A stretch of 64,000 bases of DNA from Paroedura picta. Lineage: Eukaryota > Chordata > Lepidosauria > Squamata > Gekkonidae. Shown here piece after piece: positions 10,296 to 20,441 of the stretch. The stretch is from positions 3,249,501 through 3,313,500 of the forward strand of contig NC_135371.1 of the NCBI RefSeq assembly GCF_049243985.1, given 5' to 3'. Within the stretch, counting starts at the first letter, position 1. Every line of letters begins with the position of its first letter. The notes below the pieces were generated by a model, which saw only the letters and a program-made list of their open reading frames with translations, ran no database searches and had not been told where the DNA came from. The position numbers were made by a program, and so were the translations under genes.

Positions 10296-10870
10296 AGTCA
10301 GCTTGGTGTAGTGGTTAGGAGTGTGTTGTGGGGAGAGGAAGGAAGAATAGTTGGTTCTTATATACACAAAGCATCTCTCCCCACAACAGACACCCTGTGA
10401 GGGAGGTGAGGCTGAGAGAGCCCTGAGATTACTGAAGAAGAAAAGTTGGTTCTTATATGCCACTTTTCTCTACCAGAAGGAGTCTCAAAGCGGCTTACAA
10501 TCGCCTTCCCTTTCCTCTCCCCACAACAGACACCCTGTGAGGTGGGTGAGGCTGAGAGAGCCCTGAGATTACTGAAGAAGAAAAGTTGGTTCTTATATGC
10601 CACTTTTCTCTACCAGAAGGAGTCTCAAAGCGGCTTACAGTCGCCTTCCCTTTCCTCTCCCCACAACAGACACCCTGTGAGGCTGAGAGAGCCCTGATAT
10701 TACTGCTCAGTCAGAACAGCTTCATCAGCCCTGTGACTAGCCCAATGTCACCCAGGTGACCACACGTGGAGGAATGGGGAATCAAACCGGGCTCTTTGTA
10801 AGCCACTTTGAGATTTTGAGTCAGTGAAAAGCCACTTTGAGGTAGTGAAAAGCGAGGTACAAAAACACCA
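10296..10870. repeat. Rearranged tRNA-derived SINE with tandem 3' segments
   Basis: Starts with a plus-strand SINE head (GTCAGCTTGGTGTAGTGGTT), then switches to minus-strand bodies. The unit from GAAGAAGAAAAGTTGGTTCT to the GCCCTGAGATTACT end recurs back to back, about 136 bp per copy. It is probably a composite of nested insertions and local duplication. Confidence 0.6.
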
Positions 10871-11865
10871 ACATTTCTTCTTCCAGATACCTTTCCATGG
10901 AGTTGTAGATAACCTTCCAGACTGACAAAATGGGTGGCAGGGGAGGATTTTACCTGAAGTTCTGAAGAAGGGAGCCCTGACTCAGGGAAGCTCATCCCTT
11001 GCGGCAAATTTGGTTATCCTTTTAAAGTGCTGCTTGGACTCCTGCACTTTATCACGTAAGAAGATCTGGTCACTCCCAGGGAAGGGGGATTTCATTAACT
11101 TTCCCTCCCTAAGGTGCCAGCTTCCTTTGTTACCTGTGGGGGAGGTGCTCAGGGCTGGGGGGGAAGGAGGAGTCCTTTTGGAAGAAGTGAGCCCTGAGTC
11201 AGGAAAGCTCCTTCCCTGCCCCAGATCTTGTCAGTCTTGAAGGTGGTCCTGGACTGCTGCTCTTTTCAACCTCTACACAGCACACTGACTCAAGCAGCTC
11301 CCCCTCCCAAAATAAGCATTATTCAGGGATGGGAAACCAATTTCCTTTGGCCAGACAGACAGCCCCTTCTGCACCTATCAGTAGGTGAAAGGGGGGGGGG
11401 GTCTGACACACCTTCTCCCAGTCCCTGAGGGAGGTCTCATCCAGGAAACATTTTCCACACAATGAGCTCCCCTCAAGGATACATCCTGCAAGCCATTAAA
11501 GATGATTAAGCCTCTTTTGTCCCCATAAGCATCGGACATTTGGCACTTGAGCCCAAAGGATCAGTTTCCCAGCCTTCAGGCAGCCAAAGGCACTAGGGGT
11601 TCAGCCTTTTAAGCAAAATGACATGTCCTTTTTTTGGCAGGGTTTAAATACGTGAGAGGATGGAGCACCAAGCCGCTTAAAAGAATGAAATAGTTTCATT
11701 CAGAAGATAAGCGAACTTTGTGTAGAAAGAGGAGAGAAGAGAGTCCTAAAAAACTGTTCTCTTTTGCAGTCATTCGGTCTGTTGGTTCTGGAGGCAAGCA
11801 GGGAGGACCTGTGCTCAAAGGAGTAGGAAGTTTCCCATGAGTCCGTGAGGAAACTGGAAGAGAGT
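10871..11865. other. No gene or RNA recognised
   Basis: Two related motifs near 10955 and 11180 (GAAGGGAGCCCTGA, GAAGTGAGCCCTGA with CTCAGGGAAGCTC-like text) suggest a locally repeated sequence of unknown nature. A poly-G run lies near 11391-11401. Confidence 0.35.
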
Positions 11866-11869
11866 TTTT

Positions 11870-12110
11870 GAGGAGAAGAAGAAGAGCTGGCTTTTTATAA
11901 CCTGCTTTTCACTACCCAAAGGAGTCCCAATGCGGCAAAATCCTTTTCTATCTACCCCCACAACAGAAACCCTGAGAGGTAGGTGAGGCTGAGAGAGCTC
12001 TGAGAGAACTGCCCTAGCCCAAGGTCACCTAGCTGGCTACAGTGGAGAACCAAACCCAGTTCTCCAGATTAGACTTTGCAGTTCTTTAACCATTACACCA
12101 CTCTGGAACT
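11870..12110 (-). repeat. tRNA-derived SINE (minus)
   Basis: Reverse-complement order: GAAGAAGAAGAGCTGG tail, CAAAGGAGTCCC, CTGAGAGAGCTC, then the head ending TAACCATTACACCACTCTGG. Confidence 0.65.
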
Positions 12111-12473
12111 GAAAAATTCCAGGATGTTCCTATTCTCACTATGCTAAATCCACATCTCCTCCAATGCCCCCTTGCAGTGCCAACTCCAAAGCACTGTAGA
12201 TCTTGCATATTTTGGTGATCGTGGTGGTGGTGGTGGTTAGATGGTTGGGGGTACGGATGCGCCAGCACACTCCAACTCCCCTCTCAATATTGGCTCCTGA
12301 CTTTTCTCCTCACCATTTGGTCCTCCAAGACAATATGTTTCCTGAAGTTGTATGTTTTAAAGTGGGAGGCAGCTAACAGATTCCCTGCCATTATTCAGGG
12401 TGTCGGTGTGTGTGGGTGGGGGTGTATGGATACTCCCTGCCAAAATGTTAGAAATCTGCACAGAGAATTAACA

Positions 12474-12965
12474 ACACCTTTATTTCTATAGCCTGCGCTT
12501 TCCTAACAGGCTCAGGGCAGCTAAAAATAAAATCAAAACAGTGGTACAAATCAATCCGTAAATTATAAACACTTTCTCATCCTCAGTCTTTATGCATGGG
12601 TGGGGGGTCCCCTGGTCAAGCTCAGTTTGACTTCCTTGGGGACTGGGACCCTAAGCAAATTTTGATCCTGCAACCTTAGTGCTCTCTGGGGTGCCCGGTG
12701 GAAGAGGAGGTCCCATCGATCAGGGGTCTCAGAGTGTTAGGGCTTTGAAAATGAGACTTAGAACCTCAAACCTGATTTGGCCTCCAATCTGGAGCCAGTG
12801 CAGTTGGGAGAGACCTGGCGTAATGCACATTCTGCAGGCAGCTTCAAGGGCAGCCCTGCATAGAGCAAGTTACAGAAGTCTAGCCGGGAGGTGACTGTTG
12901 CATAGATAATGGTGGCTAGGCCAGGTGTTGAGAAGCCAAATCCTGGAAGGAAATCAGCCAAAGTG
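12474..12965 (-). repeat. LINE 3'-region fragment (CR1/L2-like, reptilian)
   Basis: Shares the CCTAACAGGCTCAGGGCAG end of the family at 3556-4000. It adds blocks typical of the same lizard repeat, such as GGAGCCAGTGCAGTTGGG and ACAGAAGTCTAGCCGGGAGG followed by TGACTGTTGCATAGAT. Clade is uncertain. Confidence 0.5.
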
Positions 12966-12986
12966 ATGCAGCAGAAGAATGTAAAC

Positions 12987-13116
12987 CCGGGGTAGTCAAG
13001 CTGCGGCCCTCCAGATGTCGATGGACTACAATTCCCATGAGCCCCTGCCAATGCGGAATGGCTCATGGGAATTGTAGTCCATGGACATCTGGAGGGCCGC
13101 AGTTTGACTACCCCTG
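12987..13116. mobile_element. hAT-type foldback MITE (family M1)
   Basis: Arms contain GACTACAATTCCCATGAGCC and its complement, with ends CGGGGTAGTCAAG and TTTGACTACCCCTG. The target duplication is ATGTAAAC / ACGTAAAC (7 of 8). Confidence 0.8.
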
Positions 13117-13139
13117 ACGTAAACAGATGTTTTTTGTAT

Positions 13140-13370
13140 TACGTGCAGCTTGGTGTGGTGGTTAAGAGCAGCATCTTCTAATCTGGCAAGCAGGGTTTGA
13201 TTCCCCGCTCCTCCACAGGCAGCCATCTGGATGATCTTAGTCTAGTCACAGAAACTGTACTGGCAGAGCAGTTCTTTCAGAGCTCCCTTGGCTCCACCTC
13301 CTTGACAGGTCGGGGAGAGGAGGGGAAGGCCATTGCAAGCCGCTTTCAGCCTTCCTTGGGCCGTGAAAAG
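13140..13370 (+). repeat. tRNA-derived SINE (plus)
   Basis: Head GCTTGGTGTGGTGGTTAAGA with TTTGATTCCCCGCTCCTCCA, body ending in GCAAGCCGCTTTCAGCCTT. Confidence 0.65.
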
Positions 13371-13379
13371 GCCGCCCCC

Positions 13380-13694
13380 GCTGCCAGCCTATCCCGGAGT
13401 CTCCCCCAACCCAGAGCGGGCAGCCTTCGGGGCCTCCCTTCCCACCCCCCCGCCTCCGCTGCGGCTTTGAAAGGGTTAAGCCGAGCGAGCGGCTCGCCGC
13501 CTAGAGCAGCCCCAGACACTTGGGGAGGACAAGGGGGGGGAGGAAAAGCCAAAGAGCAAAGTCCCTCCCTCCCTCCCTGCCTTTTCCGCCTGCGCCCTCC
13601 ATTCCTCCCCCCCCCCGCCTGGGGATAAAGTGGATTCGCCTCCGGTGCAGTCTTGGGGGAGGGGGATTGCAAGCCCAGGGGGGGCTCTGCAGCA
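13380..13694 (+). promoter_or_regulatory. CpG-rich block, candidate promoter and 5' exon of SCAN gene 2
   Basis: GC- and CpG-rich sequence about 2 kb upstream of the SCAN exon of gene 2. It ends in a candidate donor GCAGCA|GTGAGT at 13694/13695 and could be a non-coding first exon. It mirrors the arrangement proposed for gene 1 at 8480-8880. The composition is visible; the function is inferred. Confidence 0.4.
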
Positions 13695-13704
13695 GTGAGT
13701 ACCG

Positions 13705-14065
13705 AGGGCGGGCGGAAGGGGGGGTCCCTCCTCTTTATGCCTGGGTGGGGGGTCCCCTGGGTGGGAGAATCCTCTTTATGCATGAGTGGGGGGTCCCTAC
13801 TCTTTATGCATGGGTGGGGGTTCCCTTGTATGAGAGAATCCTCATTCTGCATGGGTGGGGGGGTCGGAGAATCCTCCTTTTGCATGGGTGGGGGGTTCCC
13901 TACTCTTTATGCATGGGTCAGGGTGGGTGATTGGTCCCTCCTCTTTATGCATGGGGGGTCCCTTTTGTGGGAGAATCCTCTTTTTGCAAGGTTGGGAGGT
14001 CCCCTGGGTGGGAGAACCCTCTTTTTGCATGGGTCAGGGTGGGTGGGTGGTCCCTCCTCTTTATG
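13705..14065 (+). repeat. Degenerate G-rich minisatellite
   Basis: About ten imperfect copies of a 35-45 bp unit built from CTCTTTATGCATGGGTGGGG and GGTCCCCTGGGTGGGAGAATC elements. Unit length varies because the GAGAATCCTC half is gained and lost. It lies just downstream of the proposed first exon of gene 2, within its intron 1. Confidence 0.8.
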
Positions 14066-14210
14066 CACTAGTGGGGAGGGGGATGTAGGGAGGGGAGGGG
14101 GCAGCCTCAAAGGTAGCTGAGTGTAGTAAGAGTCCTTCTTCCTGGCTGGTCTTCCAACCTCCCCCCCCCCAAATCGGGAAGGAAGACCAAAGAATCCCCC
14201 CTTCAACTAA

Positions 14211-14405
14211 AGGTGCCAGCCTCCTGGCGGGACCTGGAGATCCCCAGGAATTACAGCTCATCTTCAGACTACAGCCAGAGCAATTCTCCCGGAGAAAATG
14301 GATGCTTTGCAGGGTGGGCTTCGTAGCCCCCTGGGGTCCCTGTCTTCCCTAGGCTCCAACCCCAAATCTCCAGGGGTTTCCCTGCCTGGGTTTGGAACCC
14401 TAGCA
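14211..14405 (+). repeat. Unclassified ~190-bp interspersed repeat
   Basis: A compact copy of the family at 7005-7350: starts GTGCCAGCCTCCTGGCGGGA, has CCCGGAGAAAATGGATGC, CCAAATCTCCAGGGGTTTCC, and ends at TTGGAACCCTAG. Confidence 0.55.
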
Positions 14406-14532
14406 GGGGCACCTGTCAACCCCACATTCAGGGCCAGACGGAATGGGAGTGTGTGCCCATTTTGGGCTCCCCCCCCCAAAGGAATCGGGTGCCATGCGAT
14501 GCCTATCAGCTAGGATGTTCTCCTTTTCTTGC

Positions 14533-14815
14533 TGGGGTGCCAACCTCCAGAGGGAACCTGGAGATCCCCTGGACTGACAAGGGGTCTGCAGTCGATGGAG
14601 ATCAGCTCCCCTGGAGAAAAGGCCTCCTTCGGAGGACAGGCGCTGGCATTATACCCTACAGCAGGGGTAGTCAACCTGTGGTCCTCCAGATGTTCATGGA
14701 CTACATTTCCCATGAGCCCCTGCCAGCAAACGCTGGCAGGGGCTCATGGGAGATGTAGTCCATGAACATCTGGAGGACCACAGGTTGGCTACCCCTGCCC
14801 TACAGAGTCCACATT
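14533..14815 (+). repeat. Unclassified interspersed repeat split by a MITE
   Basis: Starts GTGCCAACCTCCAGAGGGAA and continues to GGCATTATACCCTACAG, where the MITE at 14662-14797 interrupts it. The homologous right part is short. Confidence 0.5.
14662..14797. mobile_element. hAT-type foldback MITE (family M1)
   Basis: 136-bp palindrome with ends CAGGGGTAGTCAACC and GGTTGGCTACCCCTG. Perfect 8-bp target duplication CCCTACAG at 14654-14661 and 14798-14805. Confidence 0.85.
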
Positions 14816-15164
14816 TGTATTCTGTCTTCTGTCCCGTGTATTCTTATATTCTAGGCTGCTTTTAATATTTGGTTTTAAACTATTGCCCCCCCCCCCCGAT
14901 TTTCTGATGGGGTTCTATGACCCTCATCAAGTTCTGATTCTCCTACCCCACAGAATTCCTTCCCCTTCTGCCCTCCGCAGGCTCCAGTTCCAAACCGCCA
15001 GGAATCTCCCTGCTTGGAGTTGGCAAGTTTGAATCGTAGGGATGAGCTGACCTTTATTGGCACAATCGAACCGAGCATCGGGAGAAACCAAGAAATTGGA
15101 TGCCAGGCCTGTGGGTGGCAACATATTTTCACAAATCACCTGCAGTCTTAAGTATAAAGCCAAA

Positions 15165-15515
15165 GTGGGGTAGCCCCCAGAATCACCTGGGATGCTCAGG
15201 TGACAGCAATCAGTTCCCCTGGAGAAAAGGGCTGCTTGGAGTGGTCTTACGGCATTACCCCGAAATCTCCAGGAATTTCCAAACCTGGAATTGACAATGA
15301 TATGTTAGATGCCTGATTTTGGCTGTTGCTTTCTCTGGCTTCCTCCAGGCCAGGCTGGATTCTGGAGATTTTTGGTGGTGGTGGTGGTGGTGGGATCTCT
15401 TGGGCATGAAATTGGGGTCACTGTGGGTGGGCAGGTAGTTGTGAGTTCATGCATTGTACAAGGGATAAGACTAGATGACCCTGGAGGTCCTTTTCAACTC
15501 TATGATTCTGTAGGT
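15165..15515 (+). repeat. Unclassified repeat fragment followed by a CR1 3' tail
   Basis: 15165-15300 matches the ~190-bp family (CAGTTCCCCTGGAGAAAAGG, CCGAAATCTCCAGGAATTTC). From about 15420 the text is CR1-like in plus orientation: AAGACTAGATGACCCTGGAG, TTCAACTCTATGATTCTGTA. A (TGG)n run sits at 15374-15392. Confidence 0.55.
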
Positions 15516-15719
15516 GCCAAATGGATATACTTCTGTGGGTTTGAAACATTTTGAGCTATAATAATAACAATAACCAACAACAACAGCAATAATATATAAT
15601 AATAATAAATTGCCTATACCTTTCTACGTTTGGTTTTTATCCCCCACCTGGTGGCTGGCAACCGCAGGCCGGAGCAGGGGCCATAAACTTTTCTTTCGTT
15701 TTGTGCCTTGTTCTCGTAG

Positions 15720-16608
15720 GGCTGAGGCCACCGTGAGAGGAGCCCGGAGCTCGCGGGAGTGAGCCGTCCAAGGACCTGGCGCAAAGGCGGGAGACGGACA
15801 CCCAGGCACACGAGCGGACCCCAGAACACGGCAGAGGGCTTCTTGAAACCGCGACTCGGCGATGGGATAAGGTTTCTCAATGGCCTCTCGCAAAGCCGTG
15901 GCGAAACAGGGCAGCACCCCGTCGGCCCTGGGGCTTCCGTTCCAGGCCCCGCTTGAGCACCGGGTGAAAATGGAGGAGAAGAACCCGTCCTGTTTCAGAC
16001 CGGCGGAGGCCGCCCGTAAGGGACCCCGTGGCATTCCCGCTGGCAGCGCCAAGGATCCTCTGTGCCGGGTGACGCCACCGCACGTTAAACAAGAACCGGA
16101 CGAGGGGCTGGCCCAGCGGTGGGAAGCCCAGTGGCAGGAGTTCCTGAAGGTGGTACAGTCCCCTCCTTCGGGGTGGGAGAACCCGCCACTGCCGGAGCTG
16201 ATGGTCTTTGGCGACCCGAAGGGCTCCCAGTCCGTCCGCGGGGGGGCCCAGCACGCCTTCGGCAGGGGCGGCATCTGGAAGGTGAAGGGAGAGGTCTCGG
16301 AGGAGGAGGAGGCCGCCGGCGCAGAGACCCAACGCCAGCGCTTCCGCCACTTCTCTTACCGGGAGGCCGAGGGGCCCCGCGAGGCCTGTGGCCGCCTCCG
16401 GCAACTGTGCTACCAGTGGCTGAGGCCGGAGCGCCACACCAAGGAGCAGATCTTGGAGACGCTGATCCTGGAGCAGTTCCTCAGCATCCTGCCGCTGGGA
16501 ATCCAGGGCTCCGTCCGGGAGCGTGGCCCCGAGACCTGCGCGCAGGCCGTGGCCCTGGCCGAGGGCTTTCTCCTCAGGCAGCAGGAAGCCGAGTGGCCAC
16601 GGCAACTG
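15720..16608 (+). CDS. SCAN zinc-finger gene 2, SCAN-domain exon (coding from 15880)
   Basis: First coding exon of a 510-residue SCAN-C2H2 protein. A pyrimidine-rich acceptor TTGTTCTCGTAG precedes 15720. The ATG at 15880 is chosen because an in-frame TAA lies 12 bases upstream. The donor is CAACTG|GTGAGA, phase 0 after 243 codons. The SCAN domain covers about residues 151-236 ([18 protein letters not shown] ... [20 protein letters not shown] ... AVALAEGFL) and should mediate dimerisation. Two SUMO-consensus sites, VKME (29-32) and VKQE (69-72), fit a transcriptional regulator. The capsid-like segment seen before SCAN in gene 1 is shortened and degenerate here. The next exons are at 18593 and 20442. 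Confidence 0.88.
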
Positions 16609-16834
16609 GTGAGAGGCACTTTGTCGCTCGGGGGGGGGGGGGGAACGGGCTTCCCGACAACCCTGTGAGGTAGGTCGGGCTGAAGGTGTCACTGGCGGAA
16701 GGTTCTAAGGGAGAACCAGAAGGTTAAAGAATTCCAGATCTCAGGGCCTGGTAATGCTAGGGTCATAGAGTAAATGTATGATCAAATATAGGAAAATACA
16801 TGTATTTATTGCATTTGAGTTAAAAACAAGGAGA

Positions 16835-17380
16835 GGCACAACAAAAACAGAGGGAGAGTTTTTGAATCACGCGTTTTCATACATAAAGGAGTCTCAAAGC
16901 AGCTTACAGTCACTTACCTTTTATCTCCCCAATAAAGGGACTCTGACTCCCCACAATAAGCACCCTGGGAGGTAGGTGCGGTTGAGAGAGCTCTGAGAGA
17001 ACTGGGACCAGCCCAAGGTTACCTGGTGAGCCAATTGAAGAAGAATTGGTTTTTACACCCAGCTTGATCAGGTGTGGTGTAGCAGCCAGGACTAGCGCCT
17101 GGCATCAGATTGCTCAATTGTGGTGTTGTGGTAAAGAGTGGGCAGACTGTCATCTGGAGAACTGGGTTTGATTCTTCACTCCTCCACATGCAGTGTGCCT
17201 GGTGACCTTTGCTAGTCACAGTTCTCTTTGGGCTGTTCTCACAAAGCAGTTCTCTCAGAGAACTGCTCCTACCTACCGCACAGGGTGTCTGTTGCTGGGA
17301 GAGGAAGGGGAGGCAAATTGTAAATTCCTTTGAGACTCTTGTAGGTAGTGAAAAGCAGGGTATAAACACCCAACTCTTTG
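16835..17380. repeat. Two tRNA-derived SINE copies, tail to tail
   Basis: 16840-17035 is a minus-orientation body (AAAGGAGTCTCAAAGCAGCT, GAGAGAGCTCTGAGAGAAC). 17105-17375 is a plus-orientation copy (TGTGGTGTTGTGGTAAAGAG, CAGGGTGTCTGTTGCTGGG). Both lie in intron 2 of SCAN gene 2. Confidence 0.6.
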
Positions 17381-17604
17381 GGTGACTTTGGGCCAGTCAG
17401 GCTAATCTACCTCACAAGGCTGTTGTGAGGAAAAAACGGAACAAGAAAAATGTTTGCTGCCCAAAGCTTCTTGGGGGGGAAAGACGGTCCGCAAATAGAC
17501 AGGATGATGGAACTGCCGGCCCAAAGTGGTCAATGCAGGCCACCAAGATGTAGCCATGAGACAGAAAGCAGAGTTGCCAACAACCCAGAGAAAAAAGAGT
17601 CCGG

Positions 17605-17790
17605 CCTCTTGAGAGCCAATGTGGTGGTGTCGTTAAGAGTGTTGGACTAGCAGGTAGGAGACCCAGGTTCGAATCCCCTCACGCCATGCAAACTCACTGG
17701 CTGACCTTGGGCCTACCTCTCAGGGTTGCAGTGAGGATAAAATGAAGGAGAGGAGAATGATGTAAGAAAGAGGAGAAAGGTGGGGTGTAA
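17605..17790 (+). repeat. Second tRNA-derived SINE type
   Basis: tRNA-like head GTGGTGTCGTTAAGAGTG with box B-like GGTTCGAATCCCC, then GACCTTGGGC and CTCTCAGGGTTGCAGTGAGG. The body differs from the common SINE of this window. Confidence 0.5.
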
Positions 17791-17810
17791 ATGAATTCCA
17801 TGTATTAATG

Positions 17811-17956
17811 CAGGGGTAGTCAAACTGCGGCCCTCCAGATGTCCATGGACTACAATTCCAAGGAGCCCTTGCCAGCATTCGCTGGCGAATGCTGGCAAGG
17901 GCTCCTGGGAATTGTAGTCCATGGACATCCGGAGGGCCGCAGTTTGACTACCCCTG
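17811..17956. mobile_element. hAT-type foldback MITE (family M1)
   Basis: 146-bp near-palindrome with ends CAGGGGTAGTCAAACTG and CAGTTTGACTACCCCTG. Target duplication TATTAATG / TATTAACG (7 of 8) at 17803-17810 and 17957-17964. Confidence 0.85.
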
Positions 17957-18009
17957 TATTAACGTATTGGTTGATGACATGCCAGCAAAGGTGTACTGAC
18001 TGACTAATG

Positions 18010-18122
18010 CAGGGGTGGCCAAACTGTGGCTCTCCAAATGTCCACGGACTACAATTCCCAGTCGCAGGGGCTCATGGGAATTGTAGTCCATGGGCATCCG
18101 GAGAGCCACAGTATGCCCACTG
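18010..18122. mobile_element. Diverged foldback MITE related to family M1
   Basis: Ends CAGGGGTGGCCAAACTG and CAGTATGCCCACTG. The arms contain GACTACAATTCCCA. No clear target duplication. Lies 53 bp from the copy at 17811-17956. Confidence 0.6.
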
Positions 18123-18592
18123 CTGTAGTGATTAAATCAGTCATAGAGGCAGGGAAAGCTTTTCATGGTGAAGGATGATAACACCCCACAATTCTTTGAT
18201 TAAAGCAGAGCCCCCAAATGTGGTGCCCACGGACCACGTGCAGGCCAGTGTTTTTAGGACGTAGGTGGGACCAGGTAGGGCTTTTGCTGGAGATTAGATT
18301 GATGGTGCCGATTTTAGAAAATGTTACTTTGGCTGAGCACAAATATCTGTGTGAGCGAAGTTAAGCTACGGCAATTGTTTTGTGGCTGTCCCGGCCTCCT
18401 GCAGCAGCCATTTTGTTGTGCTGGAATTCCAGCAGTGTCCACACCCTCCTGGCCTGTTGGCAACCGGCACAGCAACCCAGGCTACACCTTTCAAATGAGT
18501 TCCATTTGGACAGGATCACCCTCTTCTAACAAAGCAGGGTTTGCCGATTCGGCCTGTGACTCTCAAAACGGCGTTTCCTCCTCTCATTTCAG

Positions 18593-18671
18593 GGCCTCGA
18601 TTCTTTTGAAGAAGTGACTGTGACTTTCCCCAGGGCGCAGGCGGTCTGCCTGGGGGCTGCTCGGAAGCAAG
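18593..18671 (+). CDS. SCAN zinc-finger gene 2, short KRAB-like exon
   Basis: This 79-bp exon has acceptor CTCTCATTTCAG and donor AAG|GTAAGA. It enters in phase 0 and exits in phase 1, so it joins the SCAN exon and the finger exon in frame. It encodes 26 residues starting GLDSFEEVTVTF. The SFEEVTVTF stretch matches the beginning of a KRAB A box (compare SFEEVAVLF in the array genes), but the EEW and LLDP core is absent. It is best read as a degenerate KRAB exon that is unlikely to recruit TRIM28. Confidence 0.8.
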
Positions 18672-18789
18672 GTAAGAGGATTTCTTTAAAAAGGTGCCAG
18701 TGGGCTCAAACTGTGTAGGACTCCCAGTATTCCATATACGGCTGCCTCCCATAGCTTTATCCGAGGACATTAAAACATCAGCCTTTCCT

Positions 18790-19045
18790 AATAGGAGAAG
18801 AAGAGGAGTTGGTTTTTATTCCCCACTTTTCACTGCCAGAAGGAGTCTCAGAGCGGCTGACAATCGCCTTCCCTTCCTCTTCTCACAGCAGGTGGGGCTG
18901 AGAGAGCTCTGACAGGACTGCTCTGTGAGAACTGCTCTAACAGGACTGTGAGTAGCCCAAGGTGGTTGCATGTGGAGGAACAGGATTCAAACCCGGCTCG
19001 CCAGATTAGACGTGCTCCTCTTAACCACAACACCAAGGTGGCTCT
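18790..19045 (-). repeat. tRNA-derived SINE (minus)
   Basis: GAAGAAGAGGAGTTGGTTTT tail, CAGAAGGAGTCTCAGAGCGG, and head end CTTAACCACAACACCAAGG. Confidence 0.65.
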
Positions 19046-19310
19046 TACTTTGTTACCATTATTTTTTTCGACACTGCCACAAGACATTGTTTTATTTGTT
19101 TGTTTGTTTATTGGATTTATAGCCCGCCGCTCTCGAAAATCGGCTCACAGCGGGTCACATAAAAAGAAAATCCATAAAATAAAATTCAATAAAACTGGTT
19201 GGCCGCTGTGTGAGACAGGAGGCTGAACTAGGTGGACCACTGAACTGATCCAGCGGGGCTCTTTTTATGTTCCTAACCGTCTCCAAACTTTAAAAAGGAA
19301 TTTGACCCCC

Positions 19311-19430
19311 TTTCCTTTCCCTTTCCCTTTCCCTTTCCCTTTCCCTTTCCCTTTCCCTTTCCCTTTCCCTTTCCCTTTCCCTTTCCCTTTCCCTTTCCCT
19401 TTCCCTTTTCCTTTTCCTTTTCCTTTCCTT
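19311..19430. repeat. (TTTCCC)n hexanucleotide microsatellite
   Basis: About 16 uninterrupted CCCTTT units followed by TTTTCC variants, a pure polypyrimidine strand about 120 bases long. Lies in the last intron of SCAN gene 2. Confidence 0.95.
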
Positions 19431-19505
19431 TCCGCTTCTTCATATACCCCCTCATTTGAGAGGTTAGCCCTTCCAAAGTTAAATGTAGTCATGTTGGTCT
19501 TTTCT

Positions 19506-19890
19506 GAGCCAGCGTGGTATAATGGTCAAGAGTGGTGGCCTGCAATCTGGAAAAACGGATTTGATTCCCCACTCCTCCACATGCAGCCAGCTGGATGACC
19601 TTGGGCCGCTTACAGTTCTGTCAGAGCTCTCTAAGCCTCAACTACTTCGCTGGGTGTGTCTGTTGTGGAGAAAGGAAGCGTAGGTGATTGTAAACCGCTT
19701 TGAGACCTCTTCAGGTATAAAACCCCAGCTCTTCTTCATTCATAGCAATTCTGTTAGAGCTCTCTCAGCCCCACCTCCCTCACAGGGTGTCTGTTGTGGG
19801 GAGAGGAAGAGGAGGTGTTTGTAAGCCACTTTGAGACTTCTTTGGGTAGTAAACAGCAGGATACAAAAAACCAGCTCTCTCTCACTCTGG
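19506..19890 (+). repeat. tRNA-derived SINE plus partial second copy (plus)
   Basis: Head GAGCCAGCGTGGTATAATGG and TTTGATTCCCCACTCCTCCA, tail AGCTCTTCTTCATT. A second body (CACAGGGTGTCTGTTGTGGG) starts near 19750 without a head. Confidence 0.65.
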
Positions 19891-19911
19891 CTGGTTCTCT
19901 TACATTTAGCA

Positions 19912-20288
19912 CAGTGGTCCCCAACCTTTTTATGATTGGGGACCGGTCAATGCTTGACAATTTTACTGAGGCCCGGAAGGGGGGTGGTAATCTTTTGCTG
20001 AGGGACATTGCTGCTGCCTGAGCCCCTGCTCCACTTGCTTTCCCGCTGGCACCCCTGACTTCCCGCCACCCGCTGGGGGGCGCTGCCAGCAGCAGCTGCA
20101 CAGTGCCACGCTGCAGGGGAGCTCCAGCCATGGCGGCCACTGAAGAGCACAAAAGGTGAGCTGGCGGCAGAGTGGCAAGGCAGCACCCAAGGCAGCAGCC
20201 AGGGAGGAGGACGAGGAGGAGCTGCGGCCCGGTACCAACTGATCTACGGACCGGTACTGGTCCCCGGACCAGGGGTTGGGGACCACTG
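19912..20288. mobile_element. Non-autonomous hAT element
   Basis: 377 bp bounded by CAGTGGTCCCCAACCTTT and GGGGTTGGGGACCACTG. Perfect 8-bp target duplication ATTTAGCA at 19904-19911 and 20289-20296. Subterminal GACCGGTCAATG and GACCGGTACTGGTCC motifs; no transposase. Lies 153 bp upstream of the zinc-finger exon of SCAN gene 2. Confidence 0.88.
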
Positions 20289-20441
20289 ATTTAGCAAATT
20301 CTTTTTTCTCAGCGACATAACTGTTCTATACCAGAAAAAGAGATTCTCGCCTGAAAACTTCCCTTCTCTAAGCCTGAATCATTGTTGATAATGGATGTCG
20401 CCACTTGAAATCTGGTGCTTTCCCTCCTCTTTGCCTTCCAG

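Noticed and set aside
13653-14120. Open frames over the minisatellite encoding repeated LLFMHGWG
   Set aside because: Arise from the tandem repeat with period compatible with several frames; no start context or domain.
19302-19492. Frames encoding FPFPFP or KGKGKG repeats
   Set aside because: Translation of the (TTTCCC)n microsatellite.
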